Positions 18,971 through 28,637 of a stretch of DNA of 64,000 bases are shown in pieces (within the stretch, counting starts at the first letter, position 1; each line of letters starts with the position of its first letter). The notes beneath the pieces were generated by a model that was given only the letters and a program-made list of their open reading frames with translations, was not told the DNA's origin and did no database searches. The stretch lies in the NCBI RefSeq assembly GCF_002531755.2, contig NZ_CP034998.1, positions 4,022,501-4,086,500 of the forward strand, read 5' to 3'. The position numbers were made by a program, and so were the translations under genes. The DNA is from Rhizobium acidisoli. GTDB taxonomy: Bacteria; Pseudomonadota; Alphaproteobacteria; Rhizobiales; Rhizobiaceae.

Positions 18971-18991
18971 TCTCTATCAAGTAGGTAGAGA
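18971..18991 (-). promoter_or_regulatory. Interrupted palindrome, possible operator of the 54-aa membrane protein
   Basis: TCTCTA (18971-18976) and TAGAGA (18986-18991) form an inverted repeat about 60 nt before the ATG of the small membrane protein. The half-site CTATC/GTAG pattern resembles TetR-type operators. No regulator gene is adjacent, so this is a guess from symmetry alone. Confidence 0.3.
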
Positions 18992-19069
18992 TAAATTTCC
19001 GTCCAGAGCGAACGAAAGAGAAAATTCAACCAGCCCTTTTAGCAGCTCGCTTTCTTAGCAGCCCACTCT

Positions 19070-19258
19070 TTAGCAGAGCGTGCGCCATGCCCAGATCCAC
19101 GAACGCTCGACGCTGTCCTCGGCCTGAGAGGGGTTGGCGGGGATCTCGATCAAGCGACGATCCTTTTCCGCAAGAATGGAGGCCGAAACCTGTACCCGGC
19201 GATCGGCTTTAACGGGAGGATCGAGGTAGCCCATGGTCATCCCACCGAGAAAGAACAT
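19070..19258 (-). CDS. Hypothetical small protein (62 aa)
   Basis: The open frame begins MFFLGGMTMGYLDPPVKA and has a GGAGG 7 nt before the ATG. The sequence is mixed, with no transmembrane helix or known motif. Internal ATGs (19240, 19234) are alternative starts. The ribosome site and codon use support it weakly; function is unknown. Confidence 0.5.
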   Translation of the reverse strand: MFFLGGMTMGYLDPPVKADRRVQVSASILAEKDRRLIEIPANPSQAEDSVERSWIWAWRTLC

Positions 19259-19392
19259 GCCTCAACCTCCATCGATCACGAAAGCTAACAATCGTTAACA
19301 GGATCATGACAGAAGCGGGGCAGCTGTCAATAGTCTAGTTGAATGGTCGTCTTTTAGGGAAATCTTATCCTTAACGCCGCCGCTGGTCTTTT

Positions 19393-19412
19393 CTTTTCAA
19401 CGGGTTGAAAAG
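19393..19412 (-). terminator. Hairpin downstream of the peptide ABC operon
   Basis: A perfect 9-bp stem CTTTTCAAC/GTTGAAAAG with a 2-nt loop lies 9 nt past the last gene. There is no T-run after it on the minus strand, so it could stabilise the mRNA end instead of terminating. Confidence 0.4.
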
Positions 19413-19420
19413 ACAGGCTT

Positions 19421-20170
19421 TCAGGGTTTGACGAACCCCTTGCTGGCGATCATCAAATTTCTCGTGTAGTCCTCATGAACCGCACCTTCCGCCAGTTCCC
19501 GGGAGCTCAGCCGCTCGACGACGGCGCCGTTGCGCATCACCGCCAGCCTTTCGCACATGTGGGTGACGACGCCGAGGTCATGGCTCACCATCACGAAGGT
19601 GAGCTTGCGGTCGCGCCGGATCTGCTCCAGCAGGTTCAGCACCTCGGCCTGCACCGAGGCGTCGAGCGCCGAGGTCGGCTCGTCGAGCAGCAGGATCGAC
19701 GGCTCGACGATCAACGCCCGGGCGATTGCCACACGCTGCCGCTGGCCGCCGGACAGCTGGTGCGGATAGCGGAAACGGAAACCATTGCCGAGGCCGACCT
19801 CGTCGAGCGCGCGTTCGATGCGCCTCTCGCCATCGGCAATGCCGTGAATTACAAGCGGTTCGAGCAGAAGCCGGTCGATGGTCTGGCGCGGATGCAGCGA
19901 ACCATAGGGATCCTGGAAGACCATCTGCACGCGGCGATAGAAGATTTTGCTGCGCTTCGAACCCTTCAGCGCTTCGCCATCGATGCGGATCGCCCCGCTG
20001 CTGATCGGCGCAAGGCCGGCGACAGCCCGCAACAAGGTCGATTTTCCCGAGCCCGATTCACCGACGAGGCCAAAGGATTCGCCGCGTTCGACCGCAAGGC
20101 TGACATCCTTCAGCGCATGAAATTCATCGTAGACGACGCTGAGATTGTCGATCTCGAGAGCTGCGCTCAT
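19421..20170 (-). CDS. Peptide ABC importer, ATPase subunit (DppF/OppF type)
   Basis: This 249-residue ATPase has Walker A GESGSGKST, signature LSGGQRQRVAIARAL and Walker B ILLLDEPTSALD. It pairs with the DppD-type subunit to drive uptake of di- or oligopeptides. I start at ATG 20170, which makes a 4-bp ATGA overlap with the upstream gene; a longer frame adds three residues. It lacks the C-terminal oligopeptide extension with the Fe-S cluster found in some OppF, so it is on the short side. It is the last gene of the operon. Confidence 0.9.
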   Translation of the reverse strand: MSAALEIDNLSVVYDEFHALKDVSLAVERGESFGLVGESGSGKSTLLRAVAGLAPISSGAIRIDGEALKGSKRSKIFYRRVQMVFQDPYGSLHPRQTIDRLLLEPLVIHGIADGERRIERALDEVGLGNGFRFRYPHQLSGGQRQRVAIARALIVEPSILLLDEPTSALDASVQAEVLNLLEQIRRDRKLTFVMVSHDLGVVTHMCERLAVMRNGAVVERLSSRELAEGAVHEDYTRNLMIASKGFVKP

Positions 20171-21000
20171 GCCGCCCACTCCGGCTTGCGGTCGAGCACC
20201 GGCAGCGGATGACGGTTCGAGCCGATCTCGGGCATGCAGTTCAGCAGCCCTTGCGTATAGGGATGCTGCGCATGTTTGAGATCGGCGGCCGCGAGCTCCT
20301 CGACGATCTTTCCGGCATACATGACGATCACCCGGTCGCAGAAGGAGGAAACCAGCCTGAGATCATGGGAGACGAAAATCAGCCCCATGCCGCGGTCAGC
20401 CACCAGCCTGTCCATGATTCTGAGCACATCGAGCTGCACCGTCACGTCGAGCGCCGAGGTCGGCTCGTCGGCGATCAGCAGTTCGGGCCCGGCAATCAGC
20501 ATCATGGCGATCATCGCGCGCTGCCCCATGCCGCCCGAAACCTCATGTGGATGCAGGTCGAAGACACGTTTCGGGTCGCGGATCTGCACCGCCTCCAGCA
20601 TGGCGAGCGCCCGCTCGCGCGCCTCCGCCTTGCCGAGTTTTTCATGCGTGCGCAGCGTTTCGCAGATCTGCCGCCCGATCGTCATCACCGGATCGAGCGA
20701 ATATTTCGGATCCTGCAGGATCATGGCGATACGCTTGCCGCGCAGCCTTCGCCTTTCGCCGGCGGAAGCCTTGAGCAGGTCGATGCCGTTGAAATCCAGC
20801 CTGTCGGCGGTGACGATGCCATGTTTCGGCGTCAGCCCCATGATCGCCCGGCCGGTCTGCGACTTGCCGGAACCGGATTCGCCGACGATGCCGAGCCTTT
20901 CCTTGCCGAGCGTGAAGGAGACGCCGCGCACGGCCTCGATCACGCCGGTGCGGGTGGGATAGCTGACCTTGAGATTGTCGACCGTCAGAAGTGTCGTCAC
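20167..21000 (-). CDS. Peptide ABC importer, ATPase subunit (DppD/OppD type)
   Basis: The 277-residue protein carries Walker A GESGSGKSQ, a variant signature VSGGMGQRAMIAMML and Walker B LLIADEPTSALD. The C-terminal end (HPYTQGLLNCMPEIG) is typical of DppD/OppD. It starts with GTG at 21000, overlapping the permease stop by 4 bp (GTGA), and overlaps the next ATPase gene the same way, so translation is coupled along the operon. Substitution of T by Q after GKS in Walker A is notable; GKS-Q is found in this subfamily. Confidence 0.9.
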   Translation of the reverse strand: MTTLLTVDNLKVSYPTRTGVIEAVRGVSFTLGKERLGIVGESGSGKSQTGRAIMGLTPKHGIVTADRLDFNGIDLLKASAGERRRLRGKRIAMILQDPKYSLDPVMTIGRQICETLRTHEKLGKAEARERALAMLEAVQIRDPKRVFDLHPHEVSGGMGQRAMIAMMLIAGPELLIADEPTSALDVTVQLDVLRIMDRLVADRGMGLIFVSHDLRLVSSFCDRVIVMYAGKIVEELAAADLKHAQHPYTQGLLNCMPEIGSNRHPLPVLDRKPEWAA

Positions 21001-21932
21001 TGGCCAGCCTCCTTCGGATCGAGCGCGTCACGCAGGCCGTCGCCGAGCAGGTTGAAGCCGAGGCTGACGATGAGGATGGCGATGCCGGGCATCGCCGCGA
21101 CCCACCATTGATCGAGGATGAAGCGCCGTCCCGAGGCGATCATCGCGCCCCATTCCGGCAGCGGCGGCTGCGCCCCAAGCCCGAGGAAGCCGAGACCGGC
21201 CGCCGTCAGGATGATGCCCGCCATGTCGAGCGTCACGCGCACGATCAGCGAGGAAATGCAGAGCGGCATGACATGGCGCACGATGATGCGCAGCGGCGAG
21301 GCGCCCATCAGCTTCACCGCCGAGATATAGTCTGAGCGCCGAACCGTCAGCGTCTCGGCGCGGGCGATGCGGGCATAGGGTGGCCAGGATGTGATGGCGA
21401 TGGCGATGATGGCGTTCTGGATGCCGGGGCCGAGTGCCGCGACGAAGGCGAGCGCCAGCACCAGCTTCGGAAAGGCCAGGAAAATATCGGTGATGCGCAT
21501 CAGCGTCGCATCGACCCAGCCTCCGGCATAGCCGGAAACCGTGCCGACGATCAGCCCGATCGGCGCCGAGATGACGGCGACGAGCACGATGACGAGCAGC
21601 GTCAAACGCGATCCGTAGATCAGCCGCGAAAAGATATCGCGGCCCTGGTCGTCGGTGCCGAGCAGGTATTCAGCCGTTCCCGGCGGCAGCAGCCGCGCAT
21701 TGCGCAGATCGCCGACGACGGGATCGTGGGTGGCGATAAGATTGGCGAAGGCGGCGATAAAAAGCAGCGCGATGATGATCAGCAGGCCGACGACGGCAAG
21801 CCGGTTGGCCGTGAACTGCCGCCAGGTGACATAGGCGCGGCCGAGACGGGCCTGCAGGCGCGATTGCGGCCTGTCGGACAGCAGCCATTCGCGGCGGCTC
21901 ATCGCAGGAGATGGGCTGGCGGGAGCGGTCAT
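20997..21932 (-). CDS. Peptide ABC importer, permease (DppC type)
   Basis: This 311-residue permease has the DppC N-terminal OppC-like segment (WRQFTANRLAVVGLLIIIAL), the conserved LLGTDDQGRDIFSRLIYGSR stretch and the EAA loop AVKLMGASPLRIIVRHVMP. It has about six membrane helices. I start at ATG 21932, which overlaps the upstream stop by 4 bp; the frame open further upstream is the shadow of the DppB gene. Confidence 0.92.
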   Translation of the reverse strand: MTAPASPSPAMSRREWLLSDRPQSRLQARLGRAYVTWRQFTANRLAVVGLLIIIALLFIAAFANLIATHDPVVGDLRNARLLPPGTAEYLLGTDDQGRDIFSRLIYGSRLTLLVIVLVAVISAPIGLIVGTVSGYAGGWVDATLMRITDIFLAFPKLVLALAFVAALGPGIQNAIIAIAITSWPPYARIARAETLTVRRSDYISAVKLMGASPLRIIVRHVMPLCISSLIVRVTLDMAGIILTAAGLGFLGLGAQPPLPEWGAMIASGRRFILDQWWVAAMPGIAILIVSLGFNLLGDGLRDALDPKEAGQ

Positions 21933-22996
21933 CGGTTTCGCGTCCTCGGGTCGAGCGTCCGGTAGAGAAGATCGGACAGAAGGTTGATGCCGATGAAAAC
22001 AGTGCCGATGACGATGGTGCCGCCGAGCACGGCGTTCATATCGGCATTCTGCAGCGAATTGGTGATATAGAGCCCGATGCCCGGCCAGGAGAAGACGGTC
22101 TCGGTCAGCACCGATCCTTCCAGCAGGCCGGCATAGGAAAGCGCGATGACGGTGACCAGCGGCACGGCGGCATTGCGCAACGCATGGCCCCAGATCACCC
22201 GCGTTTCCGAAAGCCCCTTGGCGCGCGCGGCAACGATATATTCCTGGGAAAGCTCGTTCAGCATGAAGCTGCGCGTCATGCGGCTGATATAGGCGAGCGA
22301 GAAATAGCCGAGCAGCGATGCCGGCAGGATGATGTGGCGGAAGACGTCGTAAAAGACATCCCATTGTCCCTGCCAGGCGCTGTCCAGCAGATACAGGCCG
22401 GTGATCGGCGTGAACGTATATTCGAAGACGATGTCGATGCGGCCGGGAAATGCCACCCAGCGCAGTTGCGCATAGAAGATGACGAGCGAAATCAGCGCCA
22501 GCCAGAAGATCGGCACCGAATAGCCGACGAGGCCGACAACGCGCACGACCTGGTCGGCGATGCTGCCGCGGCGCACGGCGGCGAGAACGCCGAGCGGCAC
22601 GCCGACGAAAGCGCCGATCAGCGTTCCGAGCGTCGCAAGCTCGATGGTCGCCGGCAGGACACGGCGGATATCGACCATGACGGGATTGGTCGTCAGCACC
22701 GAATTGCCGAAATCACCGGACAGAATGCCTTTGATATAGATGAAGAACTGCTGATAGAGCGGCAGGTTGAAGCCCATTTCCTGGCGCACCCGCTCGACGA
22801 CATGGTTGGGGGCGCGGTCGCCGAGAATGGCGAGCACGGGATCGATCGGCACGACGCGGCCGATGAAGAAGGTGACGGCCAGCAGGCCGAGATAGGTGGT
22901 GACGGCGGCAAACAGGAACCGCCCCAGGGCCTTTGCAAAGGCCCTGGCACGGCCCTTTCGGGGCCGCGCCTCTGACGTCGTTTCGACGGTGCTCAA
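21929..22996 (-). CDS. Peptide ABC importer, permease (DppB type)
   Basis: The 355-residue permease shows the DppB pattern: a first helix after a basic N-terminus, an unusually long periplasmic loop, and the EAA motif AARAKGLSETRVIWGHALRNA near the C-terminal third. Six helices are predicted. The start is TTG at 22996 with AGGA 9 nt upstream; no ATG fits. It lies 18 bp after the binding-protein gene and overlaps the DppC gene. Confidence 0.92.
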   Translation of the reverse strand: MSTVETTSEARPRKGRARAFAKALGRFLFAAVTTYLGLLAVTFFIGRVVPIDPVLAILGDRAPNHVVERVRQEMGFNLPLYQQFFIYIKGILSGDFGNSVLTTNPVMVDIRRVLPATIELATLGTLIGAFVGVPLGVLAAVRRGSIADQVVRVVGLVGYSVPIFWLALISLVIFYAQLRWVAFPGRIDIVFEYTFTPITGLYLLDSAWQGQWDVFYDVFRHIILPASLLGYFSLAYISRMTRSFMLNELSQEYIVAARAKGLSETRVIWGHALRNAAVPLVTVIALSYAGLLEGSVLTETVFSWPGIGLYITNSLQNADMNAVLGGTIVIGTVFIGINLLSDLLYRTLDPRTRNR

Positions 22997-23014
22997 GCGA
23001 TCGATCCTGCCGGA

Positions 23015-24658
23015 CTATTCCTTGGCGATCGGACCGACGAAATTGGTATCGAAGCTCGGACCCAACTTGAAGTCCTTGAGGTTCTTGCGGTAACCGGCCA
23101 CTTCGGTCTGCTGGAAGATAAAGACGAAGGGGCTGTTTGCCAGGTATTTCTTCTGGATGTCCTGATATATGGCGGCGCGTTTGGCGGCATCACGTTCGAG
23201 AAGAGCTGCCTTGGCTTCCTTGTCGAGCTCCGGCGCCTCCCAGGTGTTGCGCCATGCGAGCGTCTTGACCGTGCCGGCATCGGAATTGTCGGGATTGCCG
23301 GTAAAGGTATCGGCGTTGGAATTCGGATCGAAATAGTCCGAACCCCACTGGCCGATATACATATCATGTGTGCGGGCGCGGTATTTGGTCAGCGTCTGCT
23401 TGCCGTCACCCGGGATGATTTCCATCTTCACGCCGGCCTGCGCCAGCGTCTGCTGCATGGATTCGGCGATACCGGTCACCGGCTGGCTGTTGCGCACGTC
23501 CATGGTGATCGAGAAACCGTCGGGCACGCCGGCCTTGGCCAGCAGTTCCTTGGCCTTGGCGACATCGAGCTTGTAGGGATTTTCGTCGAGCGCGCCGAGC
23601 TGGCCCTTCGGCAGGAAGGTCTGGTGGATTTCGCCGATACCCTTGATCAAGGTCGCGCCGATCGCATCATAGTCGACCAGGTATTTGAAGGCTTCCTGCA
23701 CCTCGGGCTTCTTCAGGTTCTCGTTCTTGTTGTTGAGGCTGACATAATAGATCGTGCCCTTCGGCGCACTCGTCGTCGCGAGATCGGCATTCTTCGAAAC
23801 GGCGTCGATGTCGCCAGGCTCGAGGTTGCGGGCGATATCGATATCGCCGGCTTCGAGCGCCAGCCGCTGGGCCGAGCTTTCCTTCATGTAGCGGTAGATG
23901 ACGCGGTTGAGCTTTGCCTTGTCGCCGTAATAATTGTCGTTGCGCTCGAGAACGACCACTTCATTGGCGCGCCATTCGCGCAGCTTGAAGGCTCCGGAGC
24001 CGGCATAGCCGGTCTTCAGCCATTCATTGCCGAAATCATTGTCGTATTTGTGCTCGGCATCTGGTGTTACCGCCTTCACATGGTCCATCACCAGCTTCTT
24101 GTCGACGACGGAGGCAACCGTCGCCGTCAGGCAGTTGAGAACGAAGCTCGGCGCATAGGCCTTGTCGACGGTGAAGACGAAGGTGCCGGCATCGGCCGCC
24201 TTGGCCTTTTCGGTGACGTTGTCGCCGGTCAGGCCGAACTGGGTGAGGATGAAGGCCGGGCTCTTGTCGAGCTTGACGGCGCGCTCGAACGACCAGGCGA
24301 CATCTTCGGCGGTGATCGGGTTGCCGGAGGCGAATTTCATGCCCGACTTCAGCTTGAACGTATAGGTCAGACCGTCGTCGGAAACGCTCCAGCTGTCGGC
24401 CAGATCGCCCTTGACCTTGGACGTGTCGTCCATGTCGAGACGGACAAGCAGGCTGTAGCTGTTGCTGGTGATTTCGGCGGTCGAAAGCTCGAACGCCTCG
24501 CCCGGATCCATCGTGATGATGTCGTCGATGGCAAAGCCCTCGACCAGCGTATCCTTGGGCGTCTCGGCGAAGGCGGAGGGTGCGGTCATCATCAGGAGCG
24601 AAAGCGCAGCTCCCGTGGAAAGCATGCGGAAATTGCGGCTGAGCTTGGTTATCATCAT
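23015..24658 (-). CDS. Peptide ABC importer, periplasmic binding protein (DppA type)
   Basis: This 547-residue SBP_bac_5 family protein has a signal peptide with the cleavage site after SAFA (about residue 31). The family fold is shown by SWSVSDDGLTYTFKLKSGMKFASG and ERNDNYYGDKAKLNRVIYRY. It should capture peptides or related compounds in the periplasm. A dipeptidase gene precedes it in the operon, which suggests dipeptides or D-amino-acid peptides as cargo. GGGGGAA precedes the double ATG start. Confidence 0.92.
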   Translation of the reverse strand: MMITKLSRNFRMLSTGAALSLLMMTAPSAFAETPKDTLVEGFAIDDIITMDPGEAFELSTAEITSNSYSLLVRLDMDDTSKVKGDLADSWSVSDDGLTYTFKLKSGMKFASGNPITAEDVAWSFERAVKLDKSPAFILTQFGLTGDNVTEKAKAADAGTFVFTVDKAYAPSFVLNCLTATVASVVDKKLVMDHVKAVTPDAEHKYDNDFGNEWLKTGYAGSGAFKLREWRANEVVVLERNDNYYGDKAKLNRVIYRYMKESSAQRLALEAGDIDIARNLEPGDIDAVSKNADLATTSAPKGTIYYVSLNNKNENLKKPEVQEAFKYLVDYDAIGATLIKGIGEIHQTFLPKGQLGALDENPYKLDVAKAKELLAKAGVPDGFSITMDVRNSQPVTGIAESMQQTLAQAGVKMEIIPGDGKQTLTKYRARTHDMYIGQWGSDYFDPNSNADTFTGNPDNSDAGTVKTLAWRNTWEAPELDKEAKAALLERDAAKRAAIYQDIQKKYLANSPFVFIFQQTEVAGYRKNLKDFKLGPSFDTNFVGPIAKE

Positions 24659-24758
24659 GGTCAGTTCCCCCTGTTTTGATTGATTACGAAGCGTTTTGTC
24701 GGTCCTGCCTCATTAAAACTATTGTCCATTCCTGGCGCGTCCAGAGGCGCGCAACGTT

Positions 24759-25817
24759 TTAGGCGTCGTCCTCCCTCCAGGCTTGTGCGAGGATGCGAAG
24801 CCAATTTTCACGGGCAAGTTTCGTGAGATCGGCTTCACCATAACCAACCTCCCTGAGAGCGGCAATCAGCTTCTGATTGCCGCTGGCATCGCCGATTTCC
24901 TCAGGAATTGTGGCCCCGTCGAAGTCCGATCCGAGGCCCACGCAATCGATGCCGATGCGGTTCACCAGATAGTCGATATGGCGGATCATGTCGGCAAGCG
25001 GCGTATCGCTGTCCGAGCGGCCGTCGGGACGCAGCATGGCGGTGGCATAATTGATGCCGACGAGCCCGCGGCTTTCGCGGATCGCATCGAGCTGCCTGTC
25101 GATCAGATTGCGCGCGACCGGCGTCAGCGCATGGGCATTGGAATGGCTGGAGACCAGCGGCTGGTCCGTCGTCTTCGCCACGTCCCAGAAGCCCTTCTCG
25201 GTGATGTGGGCAAGGTCGATCACGATACCGAGGCGATTGCATTCCCTGACCAGCGCGAAACCGGCATCGGTGAGGCCGGGCGCCGTGTCCGGCGACATCG
25301 GGAAGGCGAAGGGCACGCCGTAACCGAAAACGTTGTGCCGGCTCCAGACCGGCCCGAGCGACCGCAGCCCGGCTGCGTAGAAGACTTCGAGCGCCGCAAG
25401 ATCGGCGCCGATCGCCTCGCAGCCTTCCATATGCAGGACGGCGGCAAAAATATCGTCCGCCATGGCGCCGCGAATATCCTTCACCGTCCGGCATAGCCGC
25501 CAGGCGCCAGCCTGGTCGAGCCGCAGCGCGATCGCCGCCATTTCAGTGGCGATGGCAAGGGACGGCAGCGGATCGAGAGGCGCCGCCATCGGCGTGATAT
25601 AACGGCCATCGGCATCCGGATCGGCAAAGACCAGATCGCCGGAGGGAATATAGATGGCGCAAAGACCGCCCGAAAGGCCGCCCTCCCTGGCCCGGCGCGC
25701 GTCGATATGCCCGACCGTCGTGCCGTCTGCAAATTCCGCGATCGGATCGCTGCCGTCTTTTGAATGTGTCCAGAGTCGAAGGAGAACGTCGTTGTGGCCG
25801 TCAAATACGAATTGCAT
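24759..25817 (-). CDS. Membrane dipeptidase family (M19) zinc peptidase
   Basis: The 352-residue protein is a renal-dipeptidase-type metalloenzyme with a TIM-barrel: the first zinc ligands are in DGHNDVLLRLW (His8, Asp10), the bridging glutamate in LHMEGCEAIG (near 130), and later ligands in SSHSNAHALTPVARN. M19 enzymes split L-D or L-L dipeptides, and some relatives act on N-acyl-D-amino acids. No signal peptide is seen, so it is cytoplasmic here. It heads the operon for the peptide importer, consistent with cutting the imported dipeptides. Confidence 0.92.
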   Translation of the reverse strand: MQFVFDGHNDVLLRLWTHSKDGSDPIAEFADGTTVGHIDARRAREGGLSGGLCAIYIPSGDLVFADPDADGRYITPMAAPLDPLPSLAIATEMAAIALRLDQAGAWRLCRTVKDIRGAMADDIFAAVLHMEGCEAIGADLAALEVFYAAGLRSLGPVWSRHNVFGYGVPFAFPMSPDTAPGLTDAGFALVRECNRLGIVIDLAHITEKGFWDVAKTTDQPLVSSHSNAHALTPVARNLIDRQLDAIRESRGLVGINYATAMLRPDGRSDSDTPLADMIRHIDYLVNRIGIDCVGLGSDFDGATIPEEIGDASGNQKLIAALREVGYGEADLTKLARENWLRILAQAWREDDA

Positions 25818-25907
25818 CTGTCTTCCTGCGCTGCCCGAGCGGGAAGACCAGAATAGAAAAGCTGACGGAATTCGCCACCTCTTTTTTATAAATCCGTTCT
25901 CGCGCTC

Positions 25908-25936
25908 TAAAAACGGAACGGGGGCCGAAGCCCCCG
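25908..25936 (-). terminator. Terminator of the sugar ABC operon
   Basis: On the minus strand a 7-bp stem (25919-25925 with 25930-25936) with a CGAA-complement tetraloop is followed within 6 nt by TTTTT. It lies 31 nt past the permease stop and upstream of the dipeptidase gene. Confidence 0.7.
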
Positions 25937-25966
25937 CAAAAACAATTCGGATCGCACCACCTGAGA

Positions 25967-26992
25967 TCAGTGCTTGCGGCGCTTCTTCTGGCGGTAGACG
26001 TCGATGACCACAGCCGCAACGATGATCAGACCTTTGACGATCTCCTGGTAATAGGCGTCGATCCTGAGGAAGGTAAAGCCCGAGGTCATGACACCGAGGA
26101 TGATGGTGCCGATGACGGTGCCGGTGATGCGCCCGACGCCGCCGGTGAGCGAAGTGCCGCCGATGACGGTCGCGGCGATCGCATCGAGTTCATATCCGAC
26201 GCCCATGCTGGCCTGCGCGGTTTCCGCACGTGCCGCCGTGACGATACCGGCAAGGCCGGCGAGCAATCCGGCAATCACATAGACCTTGACGAGATGCGCC
26301 TCGATGTTGATGCCGGAGACGCGGGCTGCCTGCGGGTTGGCGCCGATGGCATAGGTGAACTTGCCATAACGGGTGTAGCGCAGCGCGATATGAAAGATCA
26401 GCGCGACCACCAGGAAGACGACAACCGGCCAGGCCTTGGTTCCGATGAAGTGAAACTGCTCGGTGATCCCGGAAACCGGCTGTCCCTTCGTATACCACTT
26501 CGCCACACCGCGGGCCGAAACGAACATGCCGAGCGTTGCGATGAAGGGCGGGATTTTCGTGTAGGCGATAAGCGCGCCGTTCGCGAGACCGGCCGCCGCC
26601 CCGATCAGCAGGCCGACCATGATCGGCACGACAGCCGGCAAATCGGTCAGCGAGGGAAATACCGCCCGTCCCCAAGTGGACGACTGGGCGAAGCTTGTCG
26701 CGATCATCGCCGTCATGCCGACGACCGAGCCCGAGGAAAGATCGATGCCGCCGGTGATGATGACCTGGGTGACGCCGACGGCGATGATGCCGATGACGGA
26801 AACCTGCAGGATCATGATCGTCAGACGCTGCGAATTCATCAGGAAGCTTTGGCCGATGAACATCCAGCCGAGTGCTTCATAGATGAGTGCTATGCCGACG
26901 AGCACGAGGAAAATGCTGAGCTCGGTCGGTAAACGCCGCCGCCTTTGCCGGGTTGCGAGCGGAGCCGCGCCCTCTGCTGCCTTGGTACTCAT
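25967..26992 (-). CDS. Sugar ABC importer, permease (RbsC family)
   Basis: This 341-residue BPD_transp_2 permease has 8-10 helices and the family signature GGIDLSSGSVVGMTAMIAT, plus GGTSLTGGVGRITGTVIG. It forms the membrane channel of a ribose/xylose/inositol-type CUT2 importer with the two genes upstream. It lies 34 bp after the ATPase gene. The C-terminal tail is basic (YRQKKRRKH). Confidence 0.92.
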   Translation of the reverse strand: MSTKAAEGAAPLATRQRRRRLPTELSIFLVLVGIALIYEALGWMFIGQSFLMNSQRLTIMILQVSVIGIIAVGVTQVIITGGIDLSSGSVVGMTAMIATSFAQSSTWGRAVFPSLTDLPAVVPIMVGLLIGAAAGLANGALIAYTKIPPFIATLGMFVSARGVAKWYTKGQPVSGITEQFHFIGTKAWPVVVFLVVALIFHIALRYTRYGKFTYAIGANPQAARVSGINIEAHLVKVYVIAGLLAGLAGIVTAARAETAQASMGVGYELDAIAATVIGGTSLTGGVGRITGTVIGTIILGVMTSGFTFLRIDAYYQEIVKGLIIVAAVVIDVYRQKKRRKH

Positions 26993-27026
26993 GTCAAACC
27001 TCCCTTGGGCGATCGCCGACGGCGCA

Positions 27027-28568
27027 TCACTGCGCAGCCAGTTCCATCACCTTGATCTGCGTTGCTTCATCGCGATTGAGGAAACCGGTCACGCGCCCCT
27101 CATGCATGACCATGATGCGGTCGCTCATCCCGAGAACCTCGGGCATCTCGGACGAGATCATGATCACCGCCACGCCGTTTCGCGCCATGTCGGTGACCAG
27201 CCGGTGAATTTCCGCCTTGGCGCCGACATCGATGCCGCGCGTCGGCTCGTCGAGGATGAGGATCCGCGGATTGGTGAGCAGCCAGCGCCCGATCAGCACC
27301 TTCTGCTGATTGCCGCCCGAGAGATTTTCCACCCGCTCGTAGAGATTGGGCGTCTTCACCCGCAGCTTTTTTGCCATGTCTTCGCAGGTCGCCTCGATGG
27401 CGCCCTGCTGCACGAAGCCGCCCTTGACATATCTGTCCTGGAGCACGGCGATCTGCATGTTCTCGAGAATATCGAGGATCAGCAGACAGCCGGTGTCCTT
27501 GCGGTCCTCGGTCAGGAAGGCCATTTGATGGCGGATGGCCTCGGTCGGCGAAGAAATCGTCACCGGCTTGCCGTAGAGCTCGATCGAACCGGAGCTTGCC
27601 GGCGTCACGCCGAACAATGTTTCGGCGACATTCGACCGCCCGGACCCCACAAGGCCGGCCACGCCGAGGATCTCGCCCGCCCTCACCTCGAAGGAGACGT
27701 TCTTGAAGACGCCGTTGAGGCAGAGATCCTTGACCGAGAGCATGACCTCGCCGATCGGCACCTCTTCCTTCGGGAACATCTGGGTGATCTCGCGCCCGAC
27801 CATCATCCGGATGATGTCGTCGCGGGTGACGTCGGTCGAGGCATGCGTGCCGATATAGCGGCCGTCGCGGAAGACCGAGAACTCGTCGGCGATTTCGAAC
27901 AGCTCGTTCATCTTGTGGGTGATGTAGACGATGCCGATGCCCTGCGCCCTCAGGTCGCGGATGATGCGGAAGAGGTGCTCGACCTCACGCTCCGTCAGCG
28001 CCGAAGTCGGCTCGTCCATGATCAGCACGTCGGAATTATAGGAAACCGCCTTGGCGATCTCGACCATCTGCCGGTTGGCGACCGACAGGTACCGGACCTC
28101 GATATCGGGATCGATGTCGATATTCAGCCGGGCAAACAGCTCTTCGGTCATGCGATGCATCACGCCGTGATCGACGAAGCCGAAGCGGTTCTTCGGTTCG
28201 CGGCGGATCCAGATGTTTTCGGCGACCGTCATGAACGGCATCAGGTTCAGCTCCTGATGGATCATGGCGATGCCGTTCTCCAGCGCGTCGAGCGGAGATT
28301 TCAGCTGGATCTCGACGCCTTTCAGGCGGATATCGCCTTTGTCGGGTATGTAGATGCCGGCGAGGATCTTCATCAGCGTCGATTTGCCGGCGCCGTTTTC
28401 GCCCATCAGCGCATGCACCGAGGCGCGCTTCAGCCGGAACTGCACGTCGTCGAGGGCGACGACACCCGGAAATTCCTTGCGAACGCCTTCGGCGCTCAAC
28501 AGATATTCCGCATTCGGAACTGCGCCGCTCGCACGCACGGCGGCCATGGTTGTCGGGCTGACGGCCAT
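27027..28568 (-). CDS. Sugar ABC importer, double ATPase (RbsA/MglA family)
   Basis: The 513-residue protein has two fused nucleotide-binding domains as in CUT2 systems. The first has Walker [10 protein letters not shown] near residue 57 and Walker [13 protein letters not shown]. The second has a degenerate Walker [10 protein letters not shown] and the signature [15 protein letters not shown]. It powers uptake of a monosaccharide or polyol. A hairpin lies between it and the binding-protein gene, which would lower ATPase expression relative to the binding protein. Confidence 0.93.
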   Translation of the reverse strand: MAVSPTTMAAVRASGAVPNAEYLLSAEGVRKEFPGVVALDDVQFRLKRASVHALMGENGAGKSTLMKILAGIYIPDKGDIRLKGVEIQLKSPLDALENGIAMIHQELNLMPFMTVAENIWIRREPKNRFGFVDHGVMHRMTEELFARLNIDIDPDIEVRYLSVANRQMVEIAKAVSYNSDVLIMDEPTSALTEREVEHLFRIIRDLRAQGIGIVYITHKMNELFEIADEFSVFRDGRYIGTHASTDVTRDDIIRMMVGREITQMFPKEEVPIGEVMLSVKDLCLNGVFKNVSFEVRAGEILGVAGLVGSGRSNVAETLFGVTPASSGSIELYGKPVTISSPTEAIRHQMAFLTEDRKDTGCLLILDILENMQIAVLQDRYVKGGFVQQGAIEATCEDMAKKLRVKTPNLYERVENLSGGNQQKVLIGRWLLTNPRILILDEPTRGIDVGAKAEIHRLVTDMARNGVAVIMISSEMPEVLGMSDRIMVMHEGRVTGFLNRDEATQIKVMELAAQ

Positions 28569-28599
28569 ATCATCTCCTCCGGATACGGACAGGCGGAAA

Positions 28600-28622
28600 G
28601 GATGCGGGCTTAGCCCGCATCC
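28600..28622 (-). terminator. Intercistronic hairpin between binding protein and ATPase genes
   Basis: The stem GGATGCGGGC / GCCCGCATCC (28600-28609 with 28613-28622) has a 3-nt loop and no T-run. In CUT2 operons such hairpins commonly hold back transcripts and protect the binding-protein mRNA. This is inferred from position. Confidence 0.55.
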
Positions 28623-28637
28623 CGTCTGGCGTTCGCC

